Shown: positions 51,785-60,623 of the stretch, piece after piece
How the letters are laid out: every line of letters starts with the position of its first letter
Position numbering within the stretch: the first letter of the stretch is position 1
Origin: JAAZZY01 sp964612505
Lineage (GTDB): Bacteria; Chlamydiota; Chlamydiia; Chlamydiales; JAAZZY01
Direction of reading: 5' to 3'
Assembly: GCA_964612505.1 (NCBI GenBank)
Contig: CAZTEX010000013.1
Span: 1-64,000 of the forward strand
Length of the DNA stretch: 64,000 bases
The notes under the pieces: generated by a model
What the model saw: the letters and a program-made list of their open reading frames with translations, nothing else
Database searches by the model: none
What the model was told of the DNA's origin: nothing
Program-made: the position numbers and the translations under genes

Positions 51785-51813
51785 ATTCTAGAAAAAGGGA
51801 GAGAAAAAGTCAA
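51785..51813 (-). promoter_or_regulatory. groES-groEL promoter
   Basis: On the minus strand TTGACT (51808-51813) and TAGAAT (51785-51790) are separated by exactly 17 bases and lie about 35-65 bases before the groES ATG. This is close to the sigma70/sigma66 consensus. Confidence 0.75.
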
Positions 51814-51818
51814 CAAAT

Positions 51819-51845
51819 TTAGCAAAAATAGCTGCGAAGTGCTAA
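51819..51845 (-). promoter_or_regulatory. CIRCE-like operator (HrcA site) upstream of groES
   Basis: On the minus strand the order is TTAGCACTT, nine bases, TTTTGCTAA. The CIRCE consensus is TTAGCACTC-N9-GAGTGCTAA, so the left half matches 8 of 9 and the right half 6 of 9, with the correct spacer. It sits just upstream of the -35. HrcA/CIRCE control of groE is established in Chlamydia. The weak right half may mean relaxed repression. Confidence 0.75.
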
Positions 51846-51848
51846 AAT

Positions 51849-53084
51849 TTAATAAAGGAGGTATTTCTCTCTTTTTTTGATAAAGCTATTAATATAGATA
51901 TTTTCATGAAACTTCATCTCTTCAACAATATTTCCATTAGCTTCGATAAGATTGATGAGACTGTCGCTTCCCGTAATATAATTGCAGGCTTTCTTTCGAC
52001 CTTTTTTATAAGCGAGCTCCAATTCTGTTTTAAATTCACTAGGATAAACCCGCATGAGTTCTTCAAAAATTGTATATTGCGTAAGCAATGGCTGAAATCG
52101 ATCAATGCTCGTCACTTTAATTCCAACGCCTCCACATCGATTTGGAGCGTATTTCCCCCATGTCGGAGTGAAGGATTGAGAGAAAAAAACAACCCCTGGC
52201 AAATTATGCTGATTTAAAATATTTGCAAACTCTTGCCCATCGAGCCATGGAGCGCCAAAGCGTTTAAAAGGCTTTTCTCCCCGAAGGTCTACACTGACGA
52301 TTTCCAGAGTTTCTCCAAGGAGGATGGTTGCTGGATAAACTAAAGATGTTTCACTATCTGGAATATTTGGACTAGGGGCTAGCCATGCTAATCCTGTTTC
52401 TTCATAAGTCATGGAACGCTTCCAGCCAAGCATTGGGACAATCGTCAAATGACAGCCAATCTGATGCTCTTCATTGACGTAACGAGCAAGCTCTCCAATA
52501 GTAAAACCATGACAGAAAGGGACCTTATTATAGGTGAAAAAGCATTTATATTTATCTTCGAATGTTTGCCCTTCAACCACAAGTCCCCCTCGAGGATTTG
52601 GGCGATCTAGCACAATTAAAGGGATTTTAAGTTCCGCAGCTTTCTCCATCATATAGGTCAGTGTTGCTTCATAAGTATAACAACGCACTCCAACTGTTTG
52701 TAAATCAAAAATCACTACATCAACCCCTTCAAGCATTGAATTTGTAGGCCGCGTTGTCTCGCCGTGCAAACTGTAAATTTGAATTTGATCTTTTTGACTG
52801 TGATTGAATTTTTCAAAGGCAGCTAATTTTGCATCGAAACCATGTTCGGGAGCAAAGAGAGCCTTTAAAGCATAATCTAACTTGCCTTGGTTGCGATAAA
52901 ATAAACTAAAAGAGTTTTCTTTTTTTGAATTAATGGCGCTCAAGTTTGTGATAAGGCCGATTTTTTTCCCCTTTAACTCTAAGGAGTAAGGCTCCTCAAA
53001 AATGCGATCTAACCCTATTTGAACCTCTGAATATAAAAAGGAACTTAAAAGTATCATTGTGAATAAAAAAAAACTTTTTTTCAT
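51849..53084 (-). CDS. namZ: Exported DUF1343 protein (NamZ-type exo-beta-N-acetylmuramidase)
   Basis: The 411-residue protein has a signal peptide (MKKSFFLFTMILLSSFLYS) and the DUF1343 motifs: GLITNLSAIN, ALFAPEHGFD, FDLQTVGVRCYTYEATL, VLDRPNPRGG and WLAPSPNIPD. NamZ of Bacillus subtilis removes MurNAc from the ends of peptidoglycan fragments. Here it would act in the periplasm on chlamydial peptidoglycan, in turnover or recycling. The ATG at 53084 has AGGAA upstream and lies one base after the sulfotransferase stop, so the two form an operon. The family is strong; activity is by homology. Confidence 0.88.
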   Translation of the reverse strand: MKKSFFLFTMILLSSFLYSEVQIGLDRIFEEPYSLELKGKKIGLITNLSAINSKKENSFSLFYRNQGKLDYALKALFAPEHGFDAKLAAFEKFNHSQKDQIQIYSLHGETTRPTNSMLEGVDVVIFDLQTVGVRCYTYEATLTYMMEKAAELKIPLIVLDRPNPRGGLVVEGQTFEDKYKCFFTYNKVPFCHGFTIGELARYVNEEHQIGCHLTIVPMLGWKRSMTYEETGLAWLAPSPNIPDSETSLVYPATILLGETLEIVSVDLRGEKPFKRFGAPWLDGQEFANILNQHNLPGVVFFSQSFTPTWGKYAPNRCGGVGIKVTSIDRFQPLLTQYTIFEELMRVYPSEFKTELELAYKKGRKKACNYITGSDSLINLIEANGNIVEEMKFHENIYINSFIKKREKYLLY

Positions 53085-53085
53085 G

Positions 53086-53892
53086 TTAATTGTTCCTATT
53101 TCCATCTTGTTCATAACCTAAATCAAGCAGCAAAGAATGATGCTTATTATTAAAATCTGCAATATGTTGCGAAGTGAAGTGAGCTTTCCATTGACCCACT
53201 TTTTGCTTTTCTTCTGTAAAAGTAAAGGTTCCTCCCCACAAAGCTTTCTGCAGTTTTTTGATCGATCTCTTCGTAATCTCTATGTTTAAGAATGTTGCGA
53301 TTTCTCTTAAAACCTCTGTCTGTTTTTTAAGGCTTCCACCCCCTTTAGGTCCTATCAAATCCTCAAATTTAATCATTAAGACATGGTCCCAATTTCTTTT
53401 TTTTAATTCTTGAACAATATAAAAATTATCAAAGTGTTCTTTCCAAGCTAAAAAGTTATTAAATCGTTGAGGCGTTGTCTCATTAATTGCTTGGGAAATC
53501 TTGTCTTGAAAAGGAACTCTTCTCCATTCAGCTAAAATGATTCTATCTTTAGCAAGAGCTGCCCATTTAAGATAGGAAATCATAAAATCTCTTGGATCTC
53601 GATAAAGTACGATATATTTATTTTTTGAGCTAAATACCTCTGGAAGTTTTTCCATCTCTTTGGATTGAATATAGTGCATTAGATGAGCTTGACCTGTTTG
53701 CAGCCAGGTAGCCTCATTATAGCGACCACTTTTTCCATAGAAATCCACATTCATTAATTTTAAAGCTTTGATCAAAAGAAATGTTCCAGCTTTAGGTACA
53801 GTAGCAACATAAACTTTTGGCTGCTCAGAACTATTTTCTGCAAAGATCAAGCTTTGAATAGCCAGAAGAAATACACAGATATAATTTTTCAT
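53086..53892 (-). CDS. Exported sulfotransferase
   Basis: The 268-residue protein has an N-terminal signal peptide (CVFLLAIQSLIFAE), then the PAPS-binding 5' loop VPKAGTFLL (33-40, equivalent of PKSGTTWL), the 3'-phosphate element YRDPRDFMISYLKW, and a C-terminal KVGQWKAHFT like the family's final motif. Sulfotransferases move sulfate from PAPS to hydroxyl or amino groups. Export is puzzling, because PAPS is made in the cytosol; the protein may act in the host or the N-terminus may only anchor it. It is coupled to the NamZ-type gene, so a cell-wall or surface sugar acceptor is plausible. Confidence 0.82.
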   Translation of the reverse strand: MKNYICVFLLAIQSLIFAENSSEQPKVYVATVPKAGTFLLIKALKLMNVDFYGKSGRYNEATWLQTGQAHLMHYIQSKEMEKLPEVFSSKNKYIVLYRDPRDFMISYLKWAALAKDRIILAEWRRVPFQDKISQAINETTPQRFNNFLAWKEHFDNFYIVQELKKRNWDHVLMIKFEDLIGPKGGGSLKKQTEVLREIATFLNIEITKRSIKKLQKALWGGTFTFTEEKQKVGQWKAHFTSQHIADFNNKHHSLLLDLGYEQDGNRNN

Positions 53893-53984
53893 TTTGATCC
53901 TTTGCTTACTCTCTCAAATTAAATCACAAATCAGAAAAAAATCTAGCCTAAAAGAAGTTTAATTCTTTAATATTACCAGCCATT

Positions 53985-56114
53985 ATGAGTCTAATGCTTT
54001 TAAATTCTGAGCAACAATTTGCAGTCAACTACAGGCGTGGCCCTCTCCTGGTGCTTGCTGGCGCCGGTTCAGGAAAGACCAGAGTAATCACGCATCATAT
54101 TATTCATTTACTTGAAAGTGGACTGCGTCCTCAGCAAATTGTCGCTGTGACTTTTACTAATAAAGCAGCCAATGAAATGCGAGAGCGGATCGCCACACAA
54201 ACGGCGGTATCTCCTTTAATTTGCACTTTTCACAGCTTAGGCGTTCGCATTTTAAGAGAGTCTATTTTTCAGCTGGGTTTTTCTCCCAATTTTGTGATTT
54301 ACGACGAAGAAGATGCTTTGAAGCTTTTAAAAGCGTGTCTTAAAGAATTAAATATCGAAGATAAAGCCGCAACGCCAAAAGCCCTCAAACAAGTTATTTC
54401 TAAAGCTAAAAATCGCCTTGAAGAGCCCAAAGAAGATCTCTCTTCGATCGTTGGACAAGTAGCTCCTAAGGTTTTTGAACTCTATCAAAATAAACTTTTT
54501 GAAGCCTCAGCTGTTGATTTTGATGATTTACTTTTTTTACCTGTAAAACTTTTTAAAGAATTTCCTGAAGTTTTAGAAGTTTATCAAGATCGATGGCAAC
54601 ATTTACTCGTCGATGAGTATCAAGATACTAATGAAGCACAATACCGGTTAGCCTCTCAGCTTGTTGCTAAAAACCGTAATTTCTTTGTCGTGGGAGACCC
54701 CGATCAATCGATTTACAGTTGGCGTGGAGCTAATATTCAAAATATTCTCAATTTTGAAAAAGATTGGCCTGACGCTAAAATTATCCGTCTTGAACAAAAT
54801 TATAGAAGCACTTCGACCATTTTAGAAGCAGCGAATTCTTTAATTGAACATAATGAAAATCGCTATAAGAAAAACCTTTGGAGCAATCTAGGCGAAGGGG
54901 AAAAGATCAAAACTTTTTGTGCTTTTAATGAAAGAGAAGAAGCTGAGTTTATTGTTGATACTCTCATTAAAGACAAAAGAAGGTTGAGCCTTCACTTAAA
55001 TGATCTTGTCATCTTTTATCGAACAAATGCCCAATCACGCCCTTTTGAAGATGAGCTTTTAAGAAGAAATATCCCTTATTCTGTCGTTGGAGGGATGTCT
55101 TTCTATCAAAGAAAAGAAATTAAAGATATCCTTGCCTTTTTAAGGCTTCTCCATAATCCAAGTGACACAGTCTCTTTTTTAAGAACAATTAATCTTCCCA
55201 AAAGAGGCTTTGGCGATGCAGCCCTTGCCAAAATTTTAAATCTTGCCAACCGAAGTCAACGAAACCTTTTAGATATCTGCCAAGATCTTCTTAAACCAGA
55301 TCCCTCTCTTAAGCTGAATCAAAATCAAAGAGAAGGCCTTCAAGATTATCTCAATCTTCTTGCTTCTCTTAAAAAAATTAGCTCTGAGAACCCTCTACAT
55401 GAGCTTGTTTACCAAACGATTCAACGCTCGGGTTATCTTGAGGTTTTGAAAGCAGAACCAGACACAATGGAAGATCGCAAAGCAAACATTGACGAGCTCA
55501 TTGCCAAGGCCATTGAATGGGAAGAACAAAACGCTCAGGCTACTTTACCCCAATTTTTAGAAGAGCTAACTCTCAATATCAATGTAAGTGACCAAGAAGT
55601 TCATGACAGACTGACTTTAATGTCTATCCACAACGGCAAAGGCCTTGAATTCCATACCGTCTTTTTAACGGGCCTTGAAGAGAGCTTGTTTCCCCACATC
55701 AATTCCTTTGATATTCCACAGGGCATCGAAGAAGAGCGAAGATTGTGCTATGTAGGGATGACCAGAGCCAAGCGGATGCTTTATTTAACTCGTTGCATGA
55801 GTCGATTTGTTTGGGGCGGCGCGCGAAGCCTAAAGCCTTCCCGTTTCTTAAAAGAAATACCCGCTCATTTTTGTCAAAAAATTGATGGTGAAAAAGAGAT
55901 TTACCCTACAAAATCTATCGAAAAAATTCCTCAAACTTCGCAAGAAAGCTCTCAATTTGCGCTCGGAGATGTTGTTTATCATCATGAATTTGGCATCGGA
56001 AAAGTTTTGAAAGTTAAAGACTCCTCACTTGGGATAACCTATGAGGTGAACTTTCAAAAGGATAATTCAACAAAAACACTTCTTGCCAAATTTGCTAAAC
56101 TCACTGCTATTTAA
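53985..56114 (+). CDS. pcrA: UvrD/PcrA-type DNA helicase
   Basis: The 709-residue superfamily 1 helicase has motif I LAGAGSGKT, Ia TFTNKAANEM, II VDEYQDTN, III VVGDPDQSIYSWRGA, IV QNYRST, V SIHNGKGLEF and VI YVGMTRAK. It ends with a Tudor-like PcrA C-terminal segment (GDVVYHHEFGIGKVL). It unwinds DNA 3'-to-5' in nucleotide-excision and mismatch repair and in removal of proteins from DNA. Length is normal. No strong Shine-Dalgarno precedes the ATG. Its last eight bases overlap a convergent unknown gene. UvrB, a repair partner, lies further on in this window. Confidence 0.95.
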   Translation: MSLMLLNSEQQFAVNYRRGPLLVLAGAGSGKTRVITHHIIHLLESGLRPQQIVAVTFTNKAANEMRERIATQTAVSPLICTFHSLGVRILRESIFQLGFSPNFVIYDEEDALKLLKACLKELNIEDKAATPKALKQVISKAKNRLEEPKEDLSSIVGQVAPKVFELYQNKLFEASAVDFDDLLFLPVKLFKEFPEVLEVYQDRWQHLLVDEYQDTNEAQYRLASQLVAKNRNFFVVGDPDQSIYSWRGANIQNILNFEKDWPDAKIIRLEQNYRSTSTILEAANSLIEHNENRYKKNLWSNLGEGEKIKTFCAFNEREEAEFIVDTLIKDKRRLSLHLNDLVIFYRTNAQSRPFEDELLRRNIPYSVVGGMSFYQRKEIKDILAFLRLLHNPSDTVSFLRTINLPKRGFGDAALAKILNLANRSQRNLLDICQDLLKPDPSLKLNQNQREGLQDYLNLLASLKKISSENPLHELVYQTIQRSGYLEVLKAEPDTMEDRKANIDELIAKAIEWEEQNAQATLPQFLEELTLNINVSDQEVHDRLTLMSIHNGKGLEFHTVFLTGLEESLFPHINSFDIPQGIEEERRLCYVGMTRAKRMLYLTRCMSRFVWGGARSLKPSRFLKEIPAHFCQKIDGEKEIYPTKSIEKIPQTSQESSQFALGDVVYHHEFGIGKVLKVKDSSLGITYEVNFQKDNSTKTLLAKFAKLTAI

Positions 56115-56904
56115 TCGGGTATGCTTTTTTGATCATGTCCCATCGCAAATCGCCTTGATCTTTCATAAACTGTCTGACTTCTTCCAATGAATACTGTGAA
56201 AAGAGATCTATTTCATGATCAGATAGGCGATAGAGAAGAGCTAAAGATTTTTTAGGATCTATTAGTAGCTTCTCTATTTTTTTTAAAACTCTCTTAAACA
56301 TTTTTTTTCGATGATAGAGACGCCCTAGTAGAGTAAGAATCATCGTTAAAAGGGCAGCTTTAAAAGCCATGCCAACTTTGCGAAAATCCAGAAGATCGCT
56401 GAAGATTGAAGCGATCGAAAAGAGAAATAACATCATCACCTCTTTAGAGGTTTGAATAATCGCCCCTAGCCATCTTCTCAGCCCTTTAGATGTATGGTAA
56501 GCAAAGATCTCTTCATATTTAGTTCCATTTAAATGCATCCGACCTAAATGGACACATTCATGAGCAATAACTTCTGAACGCTCGTAGATGGCTAAATATT
56601 TCTTTTTATTTTCAAATCTCTTTTTAAGGCGCATTTTAAATTGAGATCCACAGATTTCAACATAAGCGGCCTCCCAAAAATGAATGCCTTGATTACTATA
56701 CTCAAATTCAATCCAGTCAGGCTCTATGTCAAATAAACTTTTAAGTTGCTCCCTGGCCTCTTCATCGATCTCACTTTTCCCCTCTTTTTGACCCATTTTT
56801 TTGACCCTTTGTAAAAAAAAATCTTCTTTTTCGAGGGGAAAAGGAAATATTCCTTTTTTATTGAATAAAATTAAGTTATCATCGTTTATATAAATTAGAT
56901 TCAT
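56107..56904 (-). CDS. Membrane protein with HExxH metallopeptidase-like motif
   Basis: The 265-residue protein has a soluble N-terminal half containing HECVHLGRMH (HExxH at 115-119) and a downstream acidic pair (E131/E132 in YEEIFAYH), which may complete a zinc site. Two transmembrane helices follow at about 155-168 and 179-195. HExxH with nearby acidic residues suggests a metallopeptidase, but I recognise no named family, so the role is unproven. The gene is convergent with the helicase, overlapping by eight bases, and divergent from topA. Neither neighbour suggests its job. Confidence 0.72.
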   Translation of the reverse strand: MNLIYINDDNLILFNKKGIFPFPLEKEDFFLQRVKKMGQKEGKSEIDEEAREQLKSLFDIEPDWIEFEYSNQGIHFWEAAYVEICGSQFKMRLKKRFENKKKYLAIYERSEVIAHECVHLGRMHLNGTKYEEIFAYHTSKGLRRWLGAIIQTSKEVMMLFLFSIASIFSDLLDFRKVGMAFKAALLTMILTLLGRLYHRKKMFKRVLKKIEKLLIDPKKSLALLYRLSDHEIDLFSQYSLEEVRQFMKDQGDLRWDMIKKAYPIK

Positions 56905-57038
56905 CTTTATAATTAAACTCTTTTCTTTTTTAACGATAAAAAGAAATTAGATGATAAAAAATTCTTAATTCTATATTTTCTTGGGTCAAGAATTTTTTCG
57001 AATAATTTCTTTTATCTACGTAAACTTACAGATAGGTT

Positions 57039-59552
57039 ATGAGTAAGCCACTTATTATAGTAGAGTCACCTGCAAAGATAAAGACTCTAAAGAAGTTTTT
57101 AGGTAATAAATATGTGATAGAGTCCTCGGTTGGACACGTCCGTGACTTACCAGCAAAGTCTTTTGGGATCGACTTAGAAAAAGATTTTGAGCCTTCTTAC
57201 AGTATTTTACCTGAAAAGAAAAAGGTAGTTGAAAAACTCCAGCAAGCTTCTAAAGACGCCCCCACTATTTATTTAGCGCCCGATCCGGATCGAGAAGGGG
57301 AAGCCATTGCCTGGCATATTTCTCAATTATTGCCAAAGAAAGCTAACATTAAGCGCATTACTTTTACTTCGATTACTAAAAATGCGGTACTTGAAGCCTT
57401 GGATAATCCTAGAGCGATTAATATTGATTTAGTCAATGCTCAGCAAGCAAGACGCCTTTTAGATCGTATTGTCGGTTATAAAATTTCTCCTATTTTATCT
57501 CGAAGAATTCGCCGCAATATTACAAGCTCTTTATCTGCGGGGCGCGTACAATCAGTAGCTCTAAAATTTGTTGTCGATAGAGAAAAAGAAATTGATAGCT
57601 TTATCCCTGTGGAATACTGGAACATCAAAGCGAAGCTCGATAATAAAAAAGATATCTTTCAAGCCTATTTATTAAGCGTCGATGGAAAAAGAATTACTAA
57701 AGAAGTGGAAGGAGAAAACTCTTTTCAAGTCAGCAACGAAAAGATTGCAAAAACGCTCGTCAAAGAACTTGAAGCATGCGACTATCAGATTGAAAGTATT
57801 ACAGCTAAAGAGAAAAAAAGAAATCCTGTTCCCCCTTTTATTACCTCTACTCTTCAACAAGAAGCTAGCCGCCATTATGGATTTTCTTCAGTTAAGACTA
57901 TGAGTGTTGCTCAAAGGCTTTACGAAGGGATTGACCTTGGAGAACATGGAACCCTGGGTTTAATTACCTATATGCGTACCGACTCGGTGCGAATTGTTCC
58001 CGAAGTCATCACGGAGCTACGCTCTTTTATAGAAAGCCAATATGGGAAAGAGAATGTCCCAGAAAAAGCACGTATCTACACCACTAAAAAAAGCGCTCAA
58101 GATGCCCACGAAGCGATTCGACCTACAAGCTTAGAATATACTCCTGAGTCGATAAAAAAATATTTAGATCGCGAACAATATCTTCTTTATGAGCTGATTT
58201 GGAAACGTTTTATCGCCTCTCAAATGGAATCTGCTATTTATGATACCGTCTCTTGCGACATTTCAGCTGGCAGTCGCTTTATTCTCCGAACGACAGGATC
58301 GAGACTTAAGTTCAAGGGCTTTTTACATGTTTATGAAGAAAAAGTAGACGAGGAAGCTCAAAATGAAGAAGATCAACTTCTGCCGTCCTTAAAAGAAGGG
58401 CAAAAGCTCAAGCTTATTGAATTACTTAAAGAACAATCCTTTACAAAACCCCCTCCAAGATACACTGAAGCCTTGCTTGTAAAAGAGTTAGAAAAGTCTG
58501 GAATTGGCCGCCCTTCTACTTACGCGACGATTATGCGCAAAATCCAAAGCAGAGATTACACAACTCGTGAAAAAGGAAGATTAGTCCCTACTGAATTAGG
58601 AAAAGTCATCGCTCAAATGCTTGAAACGAACTTCAAGCAGATTATGGACGTAGGCTTTACTGCCGATATGGAAGATCAGCTTGAGCTGATCGCAACAGAT
58701 AAAAAAAACTGGAAGCTTCTTTTAAAAGAGTTCTGGGATAAGTTTGCCCCTTCTGTTGAACAAGCTGAAAAAGAAGCATTTGTTCCCAAAGTATTTACTG
58801 AAACTGATTGTCCTAAATGCGGCGAAAAACTGATGAAAATTTGGGCAAAAAGCAAATATTTTTATGGATGCTCTAACTACCCAACTTGTGAATATACTTC
58901 GCCTCTTGAACAATTTACATTGAATAAAGAAGATTATGATCCCAAATTTGACTGGGATCATACATGTCCAAAATGCCAAAAAGAAATGGTGATTCGCCAA
59001 GGTCGCTTTGGAACATTTTTAGGATGTTCTGCCTACCCTGAATGTAAAGGCATTATCAATATCCCTAAAAAAGGGGAAGAGCTTCCTGATCCAAAGAAAA
59101 TGCCTAGCTGTCCTGCAGAAGGATGCAAAGGTAAAATTACCGCAAGGCGTTCAAGATATGGAAAAATTTTCTTTTCTTGCTCCACTTTTCCCGATTGTGA
59201 TGTCATTGTGAACGACTTAGATGAACTAAAAACTAAATATGTTCACTATCCTCGCCAAGCTTACAAAAAAGCAACGACCAGCAAGTCTGGTAAAAAAGGA
59301 GGAGGGGCTGGCTTTGCTCAACAAGAATTAAAAGTTTCTAAAGAGCTTCAAGCTGTAATCGGAGTAGAAACATCGACTCGTGGTAATGCAACTAAATTAA
59401 TTTGGGGATATATCAAAGAAAATAACTTGCAAGACCCTAAGAATAAAAGAACCATTAATCCTGATGAAAAGCTCGCCAAAGTTTTTGGCAGCAATAAACC
59501 TCTAGATATGTTCCAAATGGCACGCGTGATTAGTAATCACTTGCAAAAGTAA
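57039..59552 (+). CDS. topA: DNA topoisomerase I with C-terminal SWIB domain
   Basis: The 837-residue type IA topoisomerase relaxes negative supercoils. The Toprim domain holds E9 in VESPAKIKT and DPDREGEAIAWH (82-93); the active-site tyrosine is Y311 in GLITYMRTDS. Three zinc ribbons follow (CPKCGEK, CPKCQKE and CPAEGCKG). The last 75 residues form a SWIB/MDM2 domain (SKELQAVIGVE to the end), a chromatin-type module. Fusion of SWIB to TopA is a hallmark of Chlamydiae. The SWIB part may contact chlamydial DNA-binding proteins. The gene stands alone and ends at a hairpin. Confidence 0.97.
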   Translation: MSKPLIIVESPAKIKTLKKFLGNKYVIESSVGHVRDLPAKSFGIDLEKDFEPSYSILPEKKKVVEKLQQASKDAPTIYLAPDPDREGEAIAWHISQLLPKKANIKRITFTSITKNAVLEALDNPRAINIDLVNAQQARRLLDRIVGYKISPILSRRIRRNITSSLSAGRVQSVALKFVVDREKEIDSFIPVEYWNIKAKLDNKKDIFQAYLLSVDGKRITKEVEGENSFQVSNEKIAKTLVKELEACDYQIESITAKEKKRNPVPPFITSTLQQEASRHYGFSSVKTMSVAQRLYEGIDLGEHGTLGLITYMRTDSVRIVPEVITELRSFIESQYGKENVPEKARIYTTKKSAQDAHEAIRPTSLEYTPESIKKYLDREQYLLYELIWKRFIASQMESAIYDTVSCDISAGSRFILRTTGSRLKFKGFLHVYEEKVDEEAQNEEDQLLPSLKEGQKLKLIELLKEQSFTKPPPRYTEALLVKELEKSGIGRPSTYATIMRKIQSRDYTTREKGRLVPTELGKVIAQMLETNFKQIMDVGFTADMEDQLELIATDKKNWKLLLKEFWDKFAPSVEQAEKEAFVPKVFTETDCPKCGEKLMKIWAKSKYFYGCSNYPTCEYTSPLEQFTLNKEDYDPKFDWDHTCPKCQKEMVIRQGRFGTFLGCSAYPECKGIINIPKKGEELPDPKKMPSCPAEGCKGKITARRSRYGKIFFSCSTFPDCDVIVNDLDELKTKYVHYPRQAYKKATTSKSGKKGGGAGFAQQELKVSKELQAVIGVETSTRGNATKLIWGYIKENNLQDPKNKRTINPDEKLAKVFGSNKPLDMFQMARVISNHLQK

Positions 59553-59572
59553 TTTTTGAACTTCAAGTGATT
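59535..59572. terminator. Hairpin between topA and the zeta-toxin-like gene
   Basis: AATCACTTG (59535-59543) and CAAGTGATT (59564-59572) form a 9-bp stem overlapping both convergent gene ends, with a smaller complementary pair inside the loop. No long T-tract is present; it may act in both directions. Confidence 0.4.
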
Positions 59573-60509
59573 AAAATCGCTCTGTATATAACTTCATAAG
59601 TTCATTCCATGAAAGGATAGATGAAACTTCACTCTGCAAGCTTGCTCTATCTGTTTCATATTTTTCAATAAAGCGATTCAAGGCTTCAGAATCTGTAACT
59701 TTAAGTCTTCCTTCTTTTAAAATTCCAGCTAGCCGTTCTGGGTGATTTAAATCGTCACTCCAGAAAAGATATAGAGTATCTGCAAAAGAAAAATATGAAG
59801 GCATCTTTTGAGGAAAAATTTTGCCTTTATTAACAGCGTCTTCAGGTGAAGATTGATAGAATTTTTGGATTTCATTGCGATAAGAAATAGCTTCTTCTCT
59901 AAATCTATCTTCACAAGAGCAAAGCAAAAGTACAATGTCATAGCCATTATCTTTAAGCTTTAAGAAAAAATTAGGAACATATGCAGAAGTTGAAGTCGTT
60001 CCAAAAGCAATATTTCTTTTTTCTTTTAATGCTTCTTCAAGAAGGGTTAGCGCAATATAAGTACTTGCTTCTCGCCATTTATCATACGCAGCTTTTAATG
60101 CTAAGTAATATTGAGGATATTGAGATGAAACAAAAGCTGTTAATGATTGACCATAAGTGTGTGCCATCCATTTTAATGCTCTTTGATCAGGGTCTAAATA
60201 TACACAAGTTGTTCCTAGTTGAGAGCTTTTTAAAAATCTCTCTAAAATAGTTGTTTTTCTAGCTCCTGGGGCGCCAGCTGTTGCCAAATAAATTGGTTTT
60301 TGTTTGTTTGGCTCCTTATTTATAGCTGGAAGGCAAATATTTCGAATAATCTTTAAATCTTTATCAATTTCTAATTTTTCAGTTTCATTATAATTATTTA
60401 GATACGAACTAAGCTGATTCTCAGAAAAAAAGATTTTATCCTCTGTAAACAGCTTGCTTGAAAACAAAAAAACGATTGCTAACACAAGATTTGCGAGTAA
60501 CTTTTTCAC
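59571..60509 (-). CDS. Exported zeta-toxin-like P-loop kinase
   Basis: The 312-residue protein has an N-terminal signal peptide or anchor (ANLVLAIVFLFSSKLF) followed by a P-loop AGAPGARKTT (79-87, K85). YLDPDQRALKWM and a long helical region after it match zeta-toxin-type kinases, with the aspartate after the second strand as candidate catalytic base. Zeta toxins phosphorylate UDP-N-acetylglucosamine or related metabolites. There is no antitoxin-sized partner gene beside it, and the export signal does not fit a classical toxin-antitoxin role. A host-directed role is possible. It converges with topA. Confidence 0.72.
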   Translation of the reverse strand: MKKLLANLVLAIVFLFSSKLFTEDKIFFSENQLSSYLNNYNETEKLEIDKDLKIIRNICLPAINKEPNKQKPIYLATAGAPGARKTTILERFLKSSQLGTTCVYLDPDQRALKWMAHTYGQSLTAFVSSQYPQYYLALKAAYDKWREASTYIALTLLEEALKEKRNIAFGTTSTSAYVPNFFLKLKDNGYDIVLLLCSCEDRFREEAISYRNEIQKFYQSSPEDAVNKGKIFPQKMPSYFSFADTLYLFWSDDLNHPERLAGILKEGRLKVTDSEALNRFIEKYETDRASLQSEVSSILSWNELMKLYTERF

Positions 60510-60623
60510 AGTTTCATTTCTGATTTAGTTTGCTAGTGTAAAAGAATAACAAGAGATTAAATTTCTTAACAATATTTTTAGATTAGACATAGAGAGGGTT
60601 CTACTATGGAAATTGCAAAAATA

